Source: Anaerolineales bacterium UBA2181 (GTDB taxonomy: Bacteria; Chloroflexota; Anaerolineae; Promineifilales; UBA4811). From it: a DNA stretch of 64,000 nt. The position numbers and the translations under genes are program-made. Shown one piece after another: positions 8,801-14,991 of the stretch; position 1 is the first letter of the stretch; the number at the start of each line of letters is the position of its first letter. Location: the NCBI GenBank assembly GCA_002328075.1, contig DCVT01000031.1:1-64000 (forward strand), read 5' to 3'. The notes under the pieces were generated by a model. It searched no databases and was not told where the DNA came from. It was given only the letters and a program-made list of their open reading frames with translations.

Positions 8801-8926
8801 GCGGCCGAACTCCACCTGCACCAAGTGCCCCGGCCGGATCGCATCCACCAGATCCTCGGGAAGGTGATAATGAAAGCTGTTTTCTAGTGGTGCGTCCAGG
8901 TTGATGGTAACCTGAGCATAGCGCAT
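5891..8926 (-). CDS. priA: Primosomal protein N' (replication restart helicase PriA), enlarged form
   Basis: A 1011-residue PriA, the 3'-5' DNA helicase that restarts stalled forks by rebuilding a primosome. The N-terminal DNA-binding domain begins RYAQVTINLDAPLENSFHYH. The helicase core has Walker A GVTGSGKTEIYL (residues 455-462 for the loop), DEEH at 551-554, GSATPD near 589, and a paired zinc-binding region (CRDCG, CPRC, CHYCG, CPRCG; residues 724-767). The core ends with the QVAGRAGR helicase motif VI. The E. coli protein has 732 residues. The extra length lies mostly at residues about 130-410, where winged-helix-like repeats are spread out, and at 620-670. The start ATG at 8926 follows AAGGG; the frame extends further but without a ribosome site. 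Confidence 0.95.
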   Translation of the reverse strand: MRYAQVTINLDAPLENSFHYHLPEDLVDAIRPGHLVQVEFGRQMVQGLVVALDNRAPVPETKPVIACVLPDPVLNPFQLELGRWLSTAYLTPLADCLRLMLPPGISQKADTTLALAPGASGEARLTEAQQALVNLLREKGDMRGRAISQRLPESQWRPAAEQMVRRGLLRRGSVLAPPQVHPKRVRTVQAIAGPRQIAAQLPNLGRQSRAADVLEWLAANPDPLPARQSVLDATGAEPKHLGVLAEKGYIALAAGRTLVAPASIRGRDAAILPDGKSGSLAERVAAAGVPLVRTAAELVHPQSGATLEYDQKELQVLCDAGQLVQIEEQGVVSLVVARDKVAEAAAELRGAATYLAILRFLAREPEPVDVSWVYAETGCSLRHLKVLAEADLITLADREVWRDPLADRVFVPDTAPKLTHDQAAVWAAIRLSMLERTAPTLTPPSAPPLGFLLHGVTGSGKTEIYLRAIDLALEMGQGAIVLVPEIALTPQTIRRFSARFPGRVTVVHSRLTDGERYDSWRRCRLGMVDIVIGPRSALFAPMNPLGVIVIDEEHEEAYKQDPPVRPPFYHARDAAIELARLSSATLILGSATPDLVTYHRAQRGEFKLLELPRRIMGHRARVQALAERYLSSAGVLPGRAATDEPSLPAGQVQYRSAEPADDLPEALMIDLPPVELIDMRQELRSGNRSIFSRRLANALQETLDNKEQAILFLNRRGTATFVFCRDCGLVLSCPRCDLPLTYHHPRLQLVCHYCGRAEPQPERCPRCGERRVKYFGLGTEQLETEVLQRYPAARVLRWDRDTTGGRGMHDLFLQQFIEGNADILIGTQMIAKGLDLPLVTLVGVISADVSLGLPDYRTGERTFQLLTQVAGRAGRGLLGGRVLIQTYNPEHYAIRAAEQHDYAGFYVQEIAFRARLGYPPYKRLARLEYRDPIRDRGQHEAETLTAGLRRRASEDRLSGTEILGPTQPFFGQLGGRHRWHIVIRAPDPTVLLRGFPLAAGWQLEVDPLNLL

Positions 8927-8951
8927 CGGTCGACCCTTCGATTCCTTCAAG

Positions 8952-9392
8952 TCAGAGCACCTGAGCCTCAATATCCGGACCACCGTGCGCGCGCCACCAG
9001 GCTAGGAGGTGAGCGATGACGGCCTGCTGCGCCTGGACCCACTGGCTGCGAACGCCGACTTTGGCGGGCACGTGGCGTTGCATGAGCTGGCCGGACTCAA
9101 CCTTGCGGTCCAGAAAGGCAAGGACGCGGGCCTCTAGTTCCTGGTCGCTGAAGGCAAACCCCTCGCCGTTGTAATACGCCTCTAACGCAAGTTGCTCGAT
9201 CAGGTCGCCCAGCAGCTTGGTCCGCTCTGCCTCCGGTTCCCATGCGATGCCAAAGGCCTCGGTCGGGTCAGGCGCTGCTTCCGACCCGCGCCGAGTCAGA
9301 GGCCGACCAGGCCGAACGGCCGGTGTATCTCTCCCGGCACCCGAAGAGGCAACCGCCCGGAACAGAGAAGCGATTTTCTGTCGCAGTTTCAT
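8952..9392 (-). CDS. Unknown protein, 146 aa, upstream of priA
   Basis: I recognise no family. It begins MKLRQKIASLFRAVASSGAG, has a low-complexity Arg/Pro/Gly stretch at residues 15-40, and then a helical domain (about 50-146) rich in Leu, Glu and Ala with two Trp-containing helices near the end (SQWVQAQQAVIAHLLAWWRA). The start has an excellent GAGGGAGGAG ribosome site. The stop is 25 bases before priA on the same strand, so cotranscription with priA is likely. Confidence 0.7.
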   Translation of the reverse strand: MKLRQKIASLFRAVASSGAGRDTPAVRPGRPLTRRGSEAAPDPTEAFGIAWEPEAERTKLLGDLIEQLALEAYYNGEGFAFSDQELEARVLAFLDRKVESGQLMQRHVPAKVGVRSQWVQAQQAVIAHLLAWWRAHGGPDIEAQVL

Positions 9393-10009
9393 GATCTACT
9401 CCTCCCTCAATTGCGCCGAACGCCGCTCCGAGCAGAAAAACGCCAGCATACCCTCGCGAAATCGGATCTGCCCTGCAGATCGACAACCCGGCACCAAATG
9501 GCTCCGCTCTCCCGGTCAGGCTTCTGCACCTCTTACGTCAGTCACGTGTCCCAGGGAAAGCCGAGAGAGTACTGGCAGAGCAGGTTCGGGGTCTCAGGAT
9601 GCGCTGTCTGAACGCCTAGTGTAACCCACGGCCGGGCCTCACGCAAGGCGTTCGTGTGCGGTGTGCCTGAGGCGTCCGAGAAACCCGGGACTCCAATCAT
9701 GTTGGCCTATTGGGTGCAGTTCAACAGTACTTGGCAGGTTGGTGGAATCGGACCCTGTGATCATACGGACTTGATTCTGCTTACGCCTCATTTGTTGCGA
9801 ATTGCCATCCCCCGGCGTTGATCTGCAGGGCACCGGTCGACACCATCGGTGACACTCGGATGGACACCTTCCAGAACCCGGGACCTTCAACTGACATTAA
9901 CGGGGTCCAGGTTCTTGGGGTCGTGGCCTTGGCCGCCGGGCTCCGCAGTACAACCATAGACCATTCGGATTAGGAGGGCACTCTGGTTTGCGGTATGTCA
10001 TGATCTGGT
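9393..10009. other. Intergenic stretch with one possible gene remnant
   Basis: There is no convincing full-length gene in these 617 bases. On the minus strand 9781-9957 reads as a 58-residue frame from ATG to TAA containing GPGFWKVSIRVSPMVSTG and ending NAGGWQFATNEA. It looks like the last strands of a beta-sandwich domain, and may be the remnant of a truncated gene. No tRNA, terminator or repeat is visible. Confidence 0.4.
9781..9957 (-). pseudogene. Possible C-terminal remnant of a beta-sandwich protein
   Basis: A 58-codon frame with protein-like composition: alternating hydrophobic residues and Gly-Pro turns, for example SVEGPGFWKVSIRVS. There is no ribosome site at its ATG, and the upstream region belongs to the promoter area of the divergent glycosidase-like gene. 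I infer it is what remains of a longer gene. The family cannot be named. Confidence 0.3.
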
Positions 10010-11110
10010 ATGATAACCAGTATGGTTCGTTGGCGTGCCCTGGCTCTTTTCTTGGTGATCTTGCCGCACCTGGCGCCGCCCACGGCGCTGATTGTGATCG
10101 GCCCTGCCAAGACGGTGGATACTGCACACCCAATTGTCGGGGTACACACCCGGCTTTCTGATGAGGTCGAGGAATGGAAGATCCAGCGCAGCCTCCAGAT
10201 GGTTCGCGAGATGGGTGCACCCTGGATCGTGGAGTTCTTTCCCTGGGCCTATATTGAGCCTTTCAGGGAGGGAGAGTTCACCTGGAGCCATGCGGACATG
10301 GTCATTCAGCACGCCGTGGCCCAGGGATTGACTGTGGTAGCCCGCCTGGGGACAGCGCCCGAGTGGGCAAGGCCGGACCCCGCGCAAATGCTCACCACCT
10401 GGAACTATCTGGACGGCGAGGGTTACGCGGATTTTGCAGCATTCGTGGGCACGTTTGTCGCTCGGTATCGCGGACAGGTCAACCATGTGATCATCTGGAA
10501 CGAGCCCAACCTGAGCTTTGAGTGGGGATTTCGACCGGTCGACCCGGAAGGGTATACAACGCTGCTCGCAGCTGCCTTCGATGCCGCCAAGCTTGCCAAT
10601 CCAGAGATCGTGGTTCTGGGCGGCGCGTTGGCCCCGACGCTGGAACCGGAGGGAAGCGCTGCCGGGCTGAATGACTTGCTGTTTCTGGAGCGAATGTATC
10701 AGGCCGGGGCTGGGCAGCACATGGATGGGTTGGCAGTCCATGCCTACGGTTGGGCGTTCGCTCCGGACGACCCCCCTGCTCCGGATGTGATCAACTTTAG
10801 GCGTGTCGAGCTCGTGCGAGAGATCATGCATCGATACGGCGATTCGGAAAAGTCGGTATTTGTGACCGAAGCCGGCTGGAATGATCACCCTCGATGGACC
10901 CGTTCGGTCCGGCCGGGGCAGCGGATTTTGTACACAGTTGGGGCATTCGAATACGCGGAGGCCAATTGGCCATGGGCTCCGGTGATTGCGATATGGGCAT
11001 TTCGTTTTCCGGGGCCGCAAGGCAGCTACATGGACTATTACAGCTTTGTGACCCCGGAGTTTAGCCCAAGGCCGGTATACTACGCGGTGCAACAATACAC
11101 TCAACCATGA
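10010..11110 (+). CDS. Secreted glycoside hydrolase-like (TIM-barrel, clan A type) protein
   Basis: A 366-residue protein with an N-terminal hydrophobic signal segment (about residues 8-30), then a TIM-barrel resembling GH39/GH5-type glycosidases. The two expected acids are visible: Glu165 in IIWNEPNLSF (the NEP acid/base motif) and Glu287 in FVTEAGWN (nucleophile position). Barrel strands such as GVHTR, PWIVEFFPW and LAVHAYGW fit the fold. The substrate is unknown. The ATG at 10010 overlaps a -10-like TATGAT (10009-10014). If that promoter is used, translation would start at the ATG at 10022. The stop overlaps the next gene by four bases, so the two are coupled. Confidence 0.8.
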   Translation: MITSMVRWRALALFLVILPHLAPPTALIVIGPAKTVDTAHPIVGVHTRLSDEVEEWKIQRSLQMVREMGAPWIVEFFPWAYIEPFREGEFTWSHADMVIQHAVAQGLTVVARLGTAPEWARPDPAQMLTTWNYLDGEGYADFAAFVGTFVARYRGQVNHVIIWNEPNLSFEWGFRPVDPEGYTTLLAAAFDAAKLANPEIVVLGGALAPTLEPEGSAAGLNDLLFLERMYQAGAGQHMDGLAVHAYGWAFAPDDPPAPDVINFRRVELVREIMHRYGDSEKSVFVTEAGWNDHPRWTRSVRPGQRILYTVGAFEYAEANWPWAPVIAIWAFRFPGPQGSYMDYYSFVTPEFSPRPVYYAVQQYTQP

Positions 11111-11886
11111 AAACGCGGGACGTTCACCTGGCACGCTTGGCGTCAGTCCTGCTCGGAATGCTAGTTGCTTCAGCCGGTTGCCTGGGGCGCGCTGACACCT
11201 TGTCCGAGATCCGGCAGCGCGGTACGTTGAGCATTGGACTTGATCCCAGCTTCCTGCCTTTCGCGGCGTTGGCGGGCGATGGCAACCTGTTTGGGCTGGA
11301 TGTGGATCTGGGGCACGAACTGGCGGCTCGCTTGGGTGTCGAGCCACATTTTGTGTTGATCACCTACGACGGACTGTACCATGCGCTGGAGGTGGGGCAG
11401 GTGGATGTACTCATCTCGGCGTTGGTGGTTGAGCCTGGGAGATCAAAAAAGGTCTCCTACAGCACGCCCTACGTGGACGTGGGGTTGGTCTTGGTGACGC
11501 CGTCCAGCGTGGGGGAGAGCTTTTCAGTGCAGGACCTGGCCGGACAGATGGTGGCAGTGGAGATCGCCAGTCAGGGGGACGCCGAAGCACGACGGTGGGC
11601 ACGACGAGTGAGCGGGATGGTGGTCGTCACCGTTTCCACCGCTGACGATGCCATGGCGGCTGTGCTGTCCGGAGAGGCAGCGGCAGCGATGGTTGACGGG
11701 GTTGCGGCACGGCTTTACCTCCGAGAGCATACCGGTCTGACGCTGGTAAATGGCCTGCTGACATCGGAGCCCTATGCTGTGGCGGTCCGGTCTGAGGACA
11801 AGACACTGCTGCGGGCCCTGAATGAAGCGCTGGCCGCAATGGCCGCCGGCGGCACGTTGGACGCGATACTCGGAAAGTGGCTGTAG
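11107..11886 (+). CDS. Solute-binding lipoprotein, family 3 (amino-acid ABC type)
   Basis: A 259-residue periplasmic-type binding protein. The N-terminus is a lipoprotein signal with a VASAGC lipobox (Cys25). The mature part opens IRQRGTLSIGLDPSFLPF and continues GLDVDLGHELAARLGV and DGLYHALEVGQVDVLISAL, the standard SBP_bac_3 pattern. The ligand is usually a polar amino acid; the exact one is unknown. No permease or ATPase genes flank it, so it either serves a transporter encoded elsewhere or acts as a sensor. Its ATG overlaps the stop of the glycosidase-like gene (ATGA), an unusual partner. Confidence 0.88.
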   Translation: MKTRDVHLARLASVLLGMLVASAGCLGRADTLSEIRQRGTLSIGLDPSFLPFAALAGDGNLFGLDVDLGHELAARLGVEPHFVLITYDGLYHALEVGQVDVLISALVVEPGRSKKVSYSTPYVDVGLVLVTPSSVGESFSVQDLAGQMVAVEIASQGDAEARRWARRVSGMVVVTVSTADDAMAAVLSGEAAAAMVDGVAARLYLREHTGLTLVNGLLTSEPYAVAVRSEDKTLLRALNEALAAMAAGGTLDAILGKWL

Positions 11887-11888
11887 CG

Positions 11889-11916
11889 TTGCCTTTGACG
11901 TTAGGTTTGATAGAAT
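11889..11916 (+). promoter_or_regulatory. Promoter of the dodecin/phosphoesterase pair
   Basis: TTGCCT (11889-11894), a 16-bp spacer and TAGAAT (11911-11916), just after the solute-binding protein gene. It implies the dodecin gene has its own promoter. Confidence 0.5.
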
Positions 11917-11964
11917 GAGATGGTGGACCGTGTTGGCTCATTAGGCGGGAGAGGAGTTTGCCCG

Positions 11965-12156
11965 ATGTACAACATGATAGAGATAGTCGGCGTTTCGTCC
12001 GAGAGTTTTGCCAAGGCCACCGAGTCGGCGGTGCTGTCGGTCGCAAAGCATAAAGAAGCCTGCTGGTTCGAGGTAGTCGAGTTGCGTGGGGGCGTGCGGG
12101 ACGGCAAGATCGAGTTCCAGGTGAAGGTCAAGATCGCCGTCAAAGCACAGGAATGA
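11965..12156 (+). CDS. Dodecin family flavin-binding protein
   Basis: A 63-residue dodecin: small proteins that assemble into hollow dodecamers storing flavins. The pattern matches the family: IEIVGVSSESFAKATESAV (strand and helix), then KHKEACWFEVVELRGGVRDG with the Trp that stacks on the flavin, and a final strand KIEFQVKVKIAVKA. The ATG at 11965 follows GGGAGAGGAG; a longer frame upstream lacks support. The stop overlaps the next start (ATGA). Confidence 0.92.
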   Translation: MYNMIEIVGVSSESFAKATESAVLSVAKHKEACWFEVVELRGGVRDGKIEFQVKVKIAVKAQE

Positions 12157-12638
12157 TCATCACGATCTGCTCTGACATACACGACAACATCTGGAAGCTG
12201 GCGGCTGCACTGCCAGGGATGAGAGAGGGAGAGGTACTCCTTTTCTGCGGTGACTTTTGCGCTCCCTTTTCGCTGGCGCAGTTGGCGGCAGGCTTTCCGG
12301 GACACATCCACGCGGTTCTGGGCAACAACGATGGGGATGCTCGACTGCTTTCAGAGGAAGCGCGTACGGCCGGCAATGTGACGTTGCACGGGCACCTGGC
12401 CGAAATAGAGTTGGCAGGCCTGAAAGTGGCGGTGAATCACTACCCGGAGATTGCGGATGCCCTGGCGGCTTCGGGCCGGTACGACCTGGTCTGTCATGGT
12501 CACGACCACACGGTGCGCTCGGTGAAGACAACCGGTGCGTGGTTGGTGGATCCCGGCGAACTGATGGGACGGTTCGGTCGCAGTACCTATGTGCTTTTTG
12601 ACACCGTGATGCTGGCTGCCGTTGTCCGGGAGGTCTGA
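12153..12638 (+). CDS. YfcE/MJ0936-type metallophosphoesterase
   Basis: A 161-residue calcineurin-like phosphoesterase of the small YfcE/MJ0936 type, which hydrolyses phosphodiesters using two metal ions. All five metal-ligand motifs are in place: CSDIHDN (Asp8, His10), FCGDF, LGNNDGD, VNHYPE and CHGHDHT. Length is typical. It overlaps dodecin by four bases, so the two are translated together. The physiological substrate is unknown. The stop lies 18 bases before the parS site. Confidence 0.9.
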   Translation: MIITICSDIHDNIWKLAAALPGMREGEVLLFCGDFCAPFSLAQLAAGFPGHIHAVLGNNDGDARLLSEEARTAGNVTLHGHLAEIELAGLKVAVNHYPEIADALAASGRYDLVCHGHDHTVRSVKTTGAWLVDPGELMGRFGRSTYVLFDTVMLAAVVREV

Positions 12639-12655
12639 TTACCGACCATGTGGAT

Positions 12656-12671
12656 TGTTTCACGTGAAACA
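12656..12671. other. parS centromere-like site
   Basis: The 16-base palindrome TGTTTCACGTGAAACA is identical to the canonical bacterial chromosomal parS bound by ParB (consensus TGTTNCACGTGNAACA). A perfect match by chance in 64 kb is very unlikely. Such sites cluster near the replication origin, so this window probably lies in the origin-proximal part of the chromosome. No parA, parB or dnaA gene is in the window. Confidence 0.88.
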
Positions 12672-12913
12672 GCTGACAGCGCCAACATTCCCCGGATGGT
12701 GACTACCCCCCAGCGCACGGATCCTGTTGAGCAACCGCACGCCGACAAAAAATACTCTGCCAAGAACACCCCGCGTTGATCGGCCGCTCTCCCCGAGCTG
12801 CTGCATGAGCCGGGCCGTCTGAAGGTCGCTGCGGCCAAATCGCCGATTAACGGAATGGCGACAAAAGGGGCCCCGGTCCCGTCCGGGTCCCCACCAGGTA
12901 GCTGTTCACTTTC

Positions 12914-13401
12914 CTAGCCCCCGTCCACTTCCGCGCGATGCCTGGCCAACGCTCGGGATAAATGGGGGGCGTCGTCCAGGACTCCGATCACCGGCACAAC
13001 CCAGAATGCTCCGCCCAGGTCGGAAATGGCTATACTCACCGGCTCGAACTCGGTGTCAGTCGCCCGGATGGATTCCGCAGAAAACAGGTCATCGTCACCC
13101 CAGTCGTGGGGGGTAATCCAATTGGCCAGCGGTCAAGGTGTTGATCACGGTCAACAAAGATCACGCATGAGCGAACCGCCCGGATTGCCTCCCAGTAGTG
13201 CCCGTCGTCTCATTCTTCGGGTGGACCATGACCAAAAAGGGCACGAACCCCACGTTTCCCTGGTCAAAGATTGGTCGACAACTCCGGAACAGACGGTCAG
13301 CCCGCTGTCGAGCGCCGAGCACATATCCTCTTCTGCAACGCGTTAAACGTATCGTCGACATTTCGCAGTATCTGTCCATGTTTTGTCGCTATGACGTTCA
13401 T
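12914..13401 (-). pseudogene. Decayed gene of unknown family, several frameshifts
   Basis: No single frame is open, but clearly protein-like segments follow one another on the minus strand in changing frames. They are, in order: MNVIATKHGQILRNVDDTFN (from the ATG at 13401), FVPFLVMVHPKNETT, GHYWEAIRAVRSCVIFVDRD, then PLANWITPHDWGDDDLFSAE and FEPVSIAISDLGGAFWVVPV up to TAG at 12914-12916. Together they would make about 162 residues. At least three frameshifts separate them. I do not recognise the family. It lies beside parS, in an 896-base stretch with no intact gene. Confidence 0.5.
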
Positions 13402-13534
13402 ACTCCGGACTGCATCCCTGGGGTAACCGGTGATGGCGCAATACCACCCAGTTGAGAATACGCCCCTCTCCTAGCATCTGAAACATGGACAAAACCTCAA
13501 CAGTGTTGTACCATTGTCGAAACGCGAAGGATCG

Positions 13535-14887
13535 ATGGCGTCTGGAGTGATTATGGTCACGTTGAGCGACGTGCCTACCTTCAACCTCAAAGCGGTGGTG
13601 CAGGAGACTGGGTTGAAACCGGATACGCTCCGGGTGTGGGAGCGTCGCTACGGGGTTCCAGAGCCAGCACGGACACCCGGTGGACATCGTCTCTATTCAG
13701 AGCGCGACATTGCCGCCCTCAAGTGGCTCCTAGCCCGCAAGGCGGAAGGGCTCGCTGTCAGCCGTGCCGTTGCCCTCTGGAAGCAAATGCTGGACCAGGG
13801 CGAGGATCCGATTCTGGCCGGTCCGGCCGGGCCGGACCGGCCCGCACAGCTCTCTCTCCTAACCGGTGAGGAAATCGACCTGTTGCGAAACCTCTGGATA
13901 GATGCTTGCCTGGCGTACGACGAGTCGAGCGCCGAAATGGTCTTGAACCAGGCGTTCGCCCTTTTCCCGCCGGAAACCGTGGTGATGCAACTGCTTCAGA
14001 GAGCGCTTTCCCAGATAGGCGACGCCTGGTGTCGTGGCGCGGCAACGGTCCAACAGGAGCATTTTGCCTCCCATCTGGCGCTGCGGCGGCTGGACGCGTT
14101 GGTTCAGGCAGCACCGGCGCCCCATCGCCCAGGGCGCGTTCTGGTTGCCTGTCCCCCGGCCGAGGAGCACACCTTCAGCTCGCTCGTTATTGTCCTGCTG
14201 CTGCGCCGCCGCGGGTTGCAGGTGGTCTACCTGGGGGCCAACGTGCCACACGACCGCATGACACCAACACTACGGTCGGTAAGACCGCACTTGGTTATCA
14301 TGTCCGCTCAGCGGCTTTACCCTGCGTCTACTCTTTGCGACGTGGCACAGCGTTTGCGCGCACAACAGATTCCACTCGGCTACGGCGGGCTGATCTTTAA
14401 CCAGTTGCCTGGTCTCCGCCAGCGTATTCCCGGCCACTTCCTGGGTGAATCCCTGGATATGGTGGTTCTTTCGGTGGAACAGATGCTGGAAGCCCCCCAC
14501 GTCGTTGATGCAGCGGTGCAACCCGGGCGCGACCATCAGCTAGCGCTAGCCCATTACCTCAACTTGCAGCCGCACATCGAATCGTGGCTTTGGGAGCACA
14601 CGGCGGCCCTGGCGGTTCCCCATTCCGTCCTGGCCAGCGCTAACCTCCATCTGAGTGAAGCGATCAAAGGTGCGCTCCGGCTTGGTGACATGGACCTGCT
14701 GGGGGCAGACATCGGGTTTGTGATGGGTATCCTGACCAACGACTACCTCCCGGTGGCCAAGCTGCAGGTGTACCTGCGACAGTATTGCCAGGCAACGCGG
14801 GAATTGACGGACGAAAGAGGCCGGCTCGTCGTTGACTGGTTCGAGCGAATCCTGGCCTTCCCGCCAGCGCAGCGCAGTTCGGAATGA
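13535..14887 (+). CDS. MerR-family regulator with cobalamin-binding domain (CarH/LitR-like)
   Basis: A 450-residue putative transcription factor. An N-terminal MerR winged helix (TLRVWERRYGVPEPARTPGG) is followed by a helical cap domain and a Rossmann B12-binding domain. The cap carries W-x9-EH (Trp165, Glu175-His176), the signature of CarH-type photoreceptors that hold adenosylcobalamin. The B12 domain has EEHTFSS with His212 at the lower-ligand position; the usual Gly of ExHxxG is Ser. CarH represses in the dark and releases DNA in light. A further helical region of about 100 residues at the C-terminus is not part of CarH as I know it. The start could also be the ATG at 13553, which has GGAG upstream. 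No carotenoid or photolyase gene is adjacent. Confidence 0.82.
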   Translation: MASGVIMVTLSDVPTFNLKAVVQETGLKPDTLRVWERRYGVPEPARTPGGHRLYSERDIAALKWLLARKAEGLAVSRAVALWKQMLDQGEDPILAGPAGPDRPAQLSLLTGEEIDLLRNLWIDACLAYDESSAEMVLNQAFALFPPETVVMQLLQRALSQIGDAWCRGAATVQQEHFASHLALRRLDALVQAAPAPHRPGRVLVACPPAEEHTFSSLVIVLLLRRRGLQVVYLGANVPHDRMTPTLRSVRPHLVIMSAQRLYPASTLCDVAQRLRAQQIPLGYGGLIFNQLPGLRQRIPGHFLGESLDMVVLSVEQMLEAPHVVDAAVQPGRDHQLALAHYLNLQPHIESWLWEHTAALAVPHSVLASANLHLSEAIKGALRLGDMDLLGADIGFVMGILTNDYLPVAKLQVYLRQYCQATRELTDERGRLVVDWFERILAFPPAQRSSE

Positions 14888-14991
14888 TCGATAGCCGGCG
14901 TGCTAACGGCATGCAGACGATGGCAACCGGCGTCACCAGACGCAAACAGCTCCCAGCGAACTGTTGGCGATACGGTTCTGGCACATAGACC

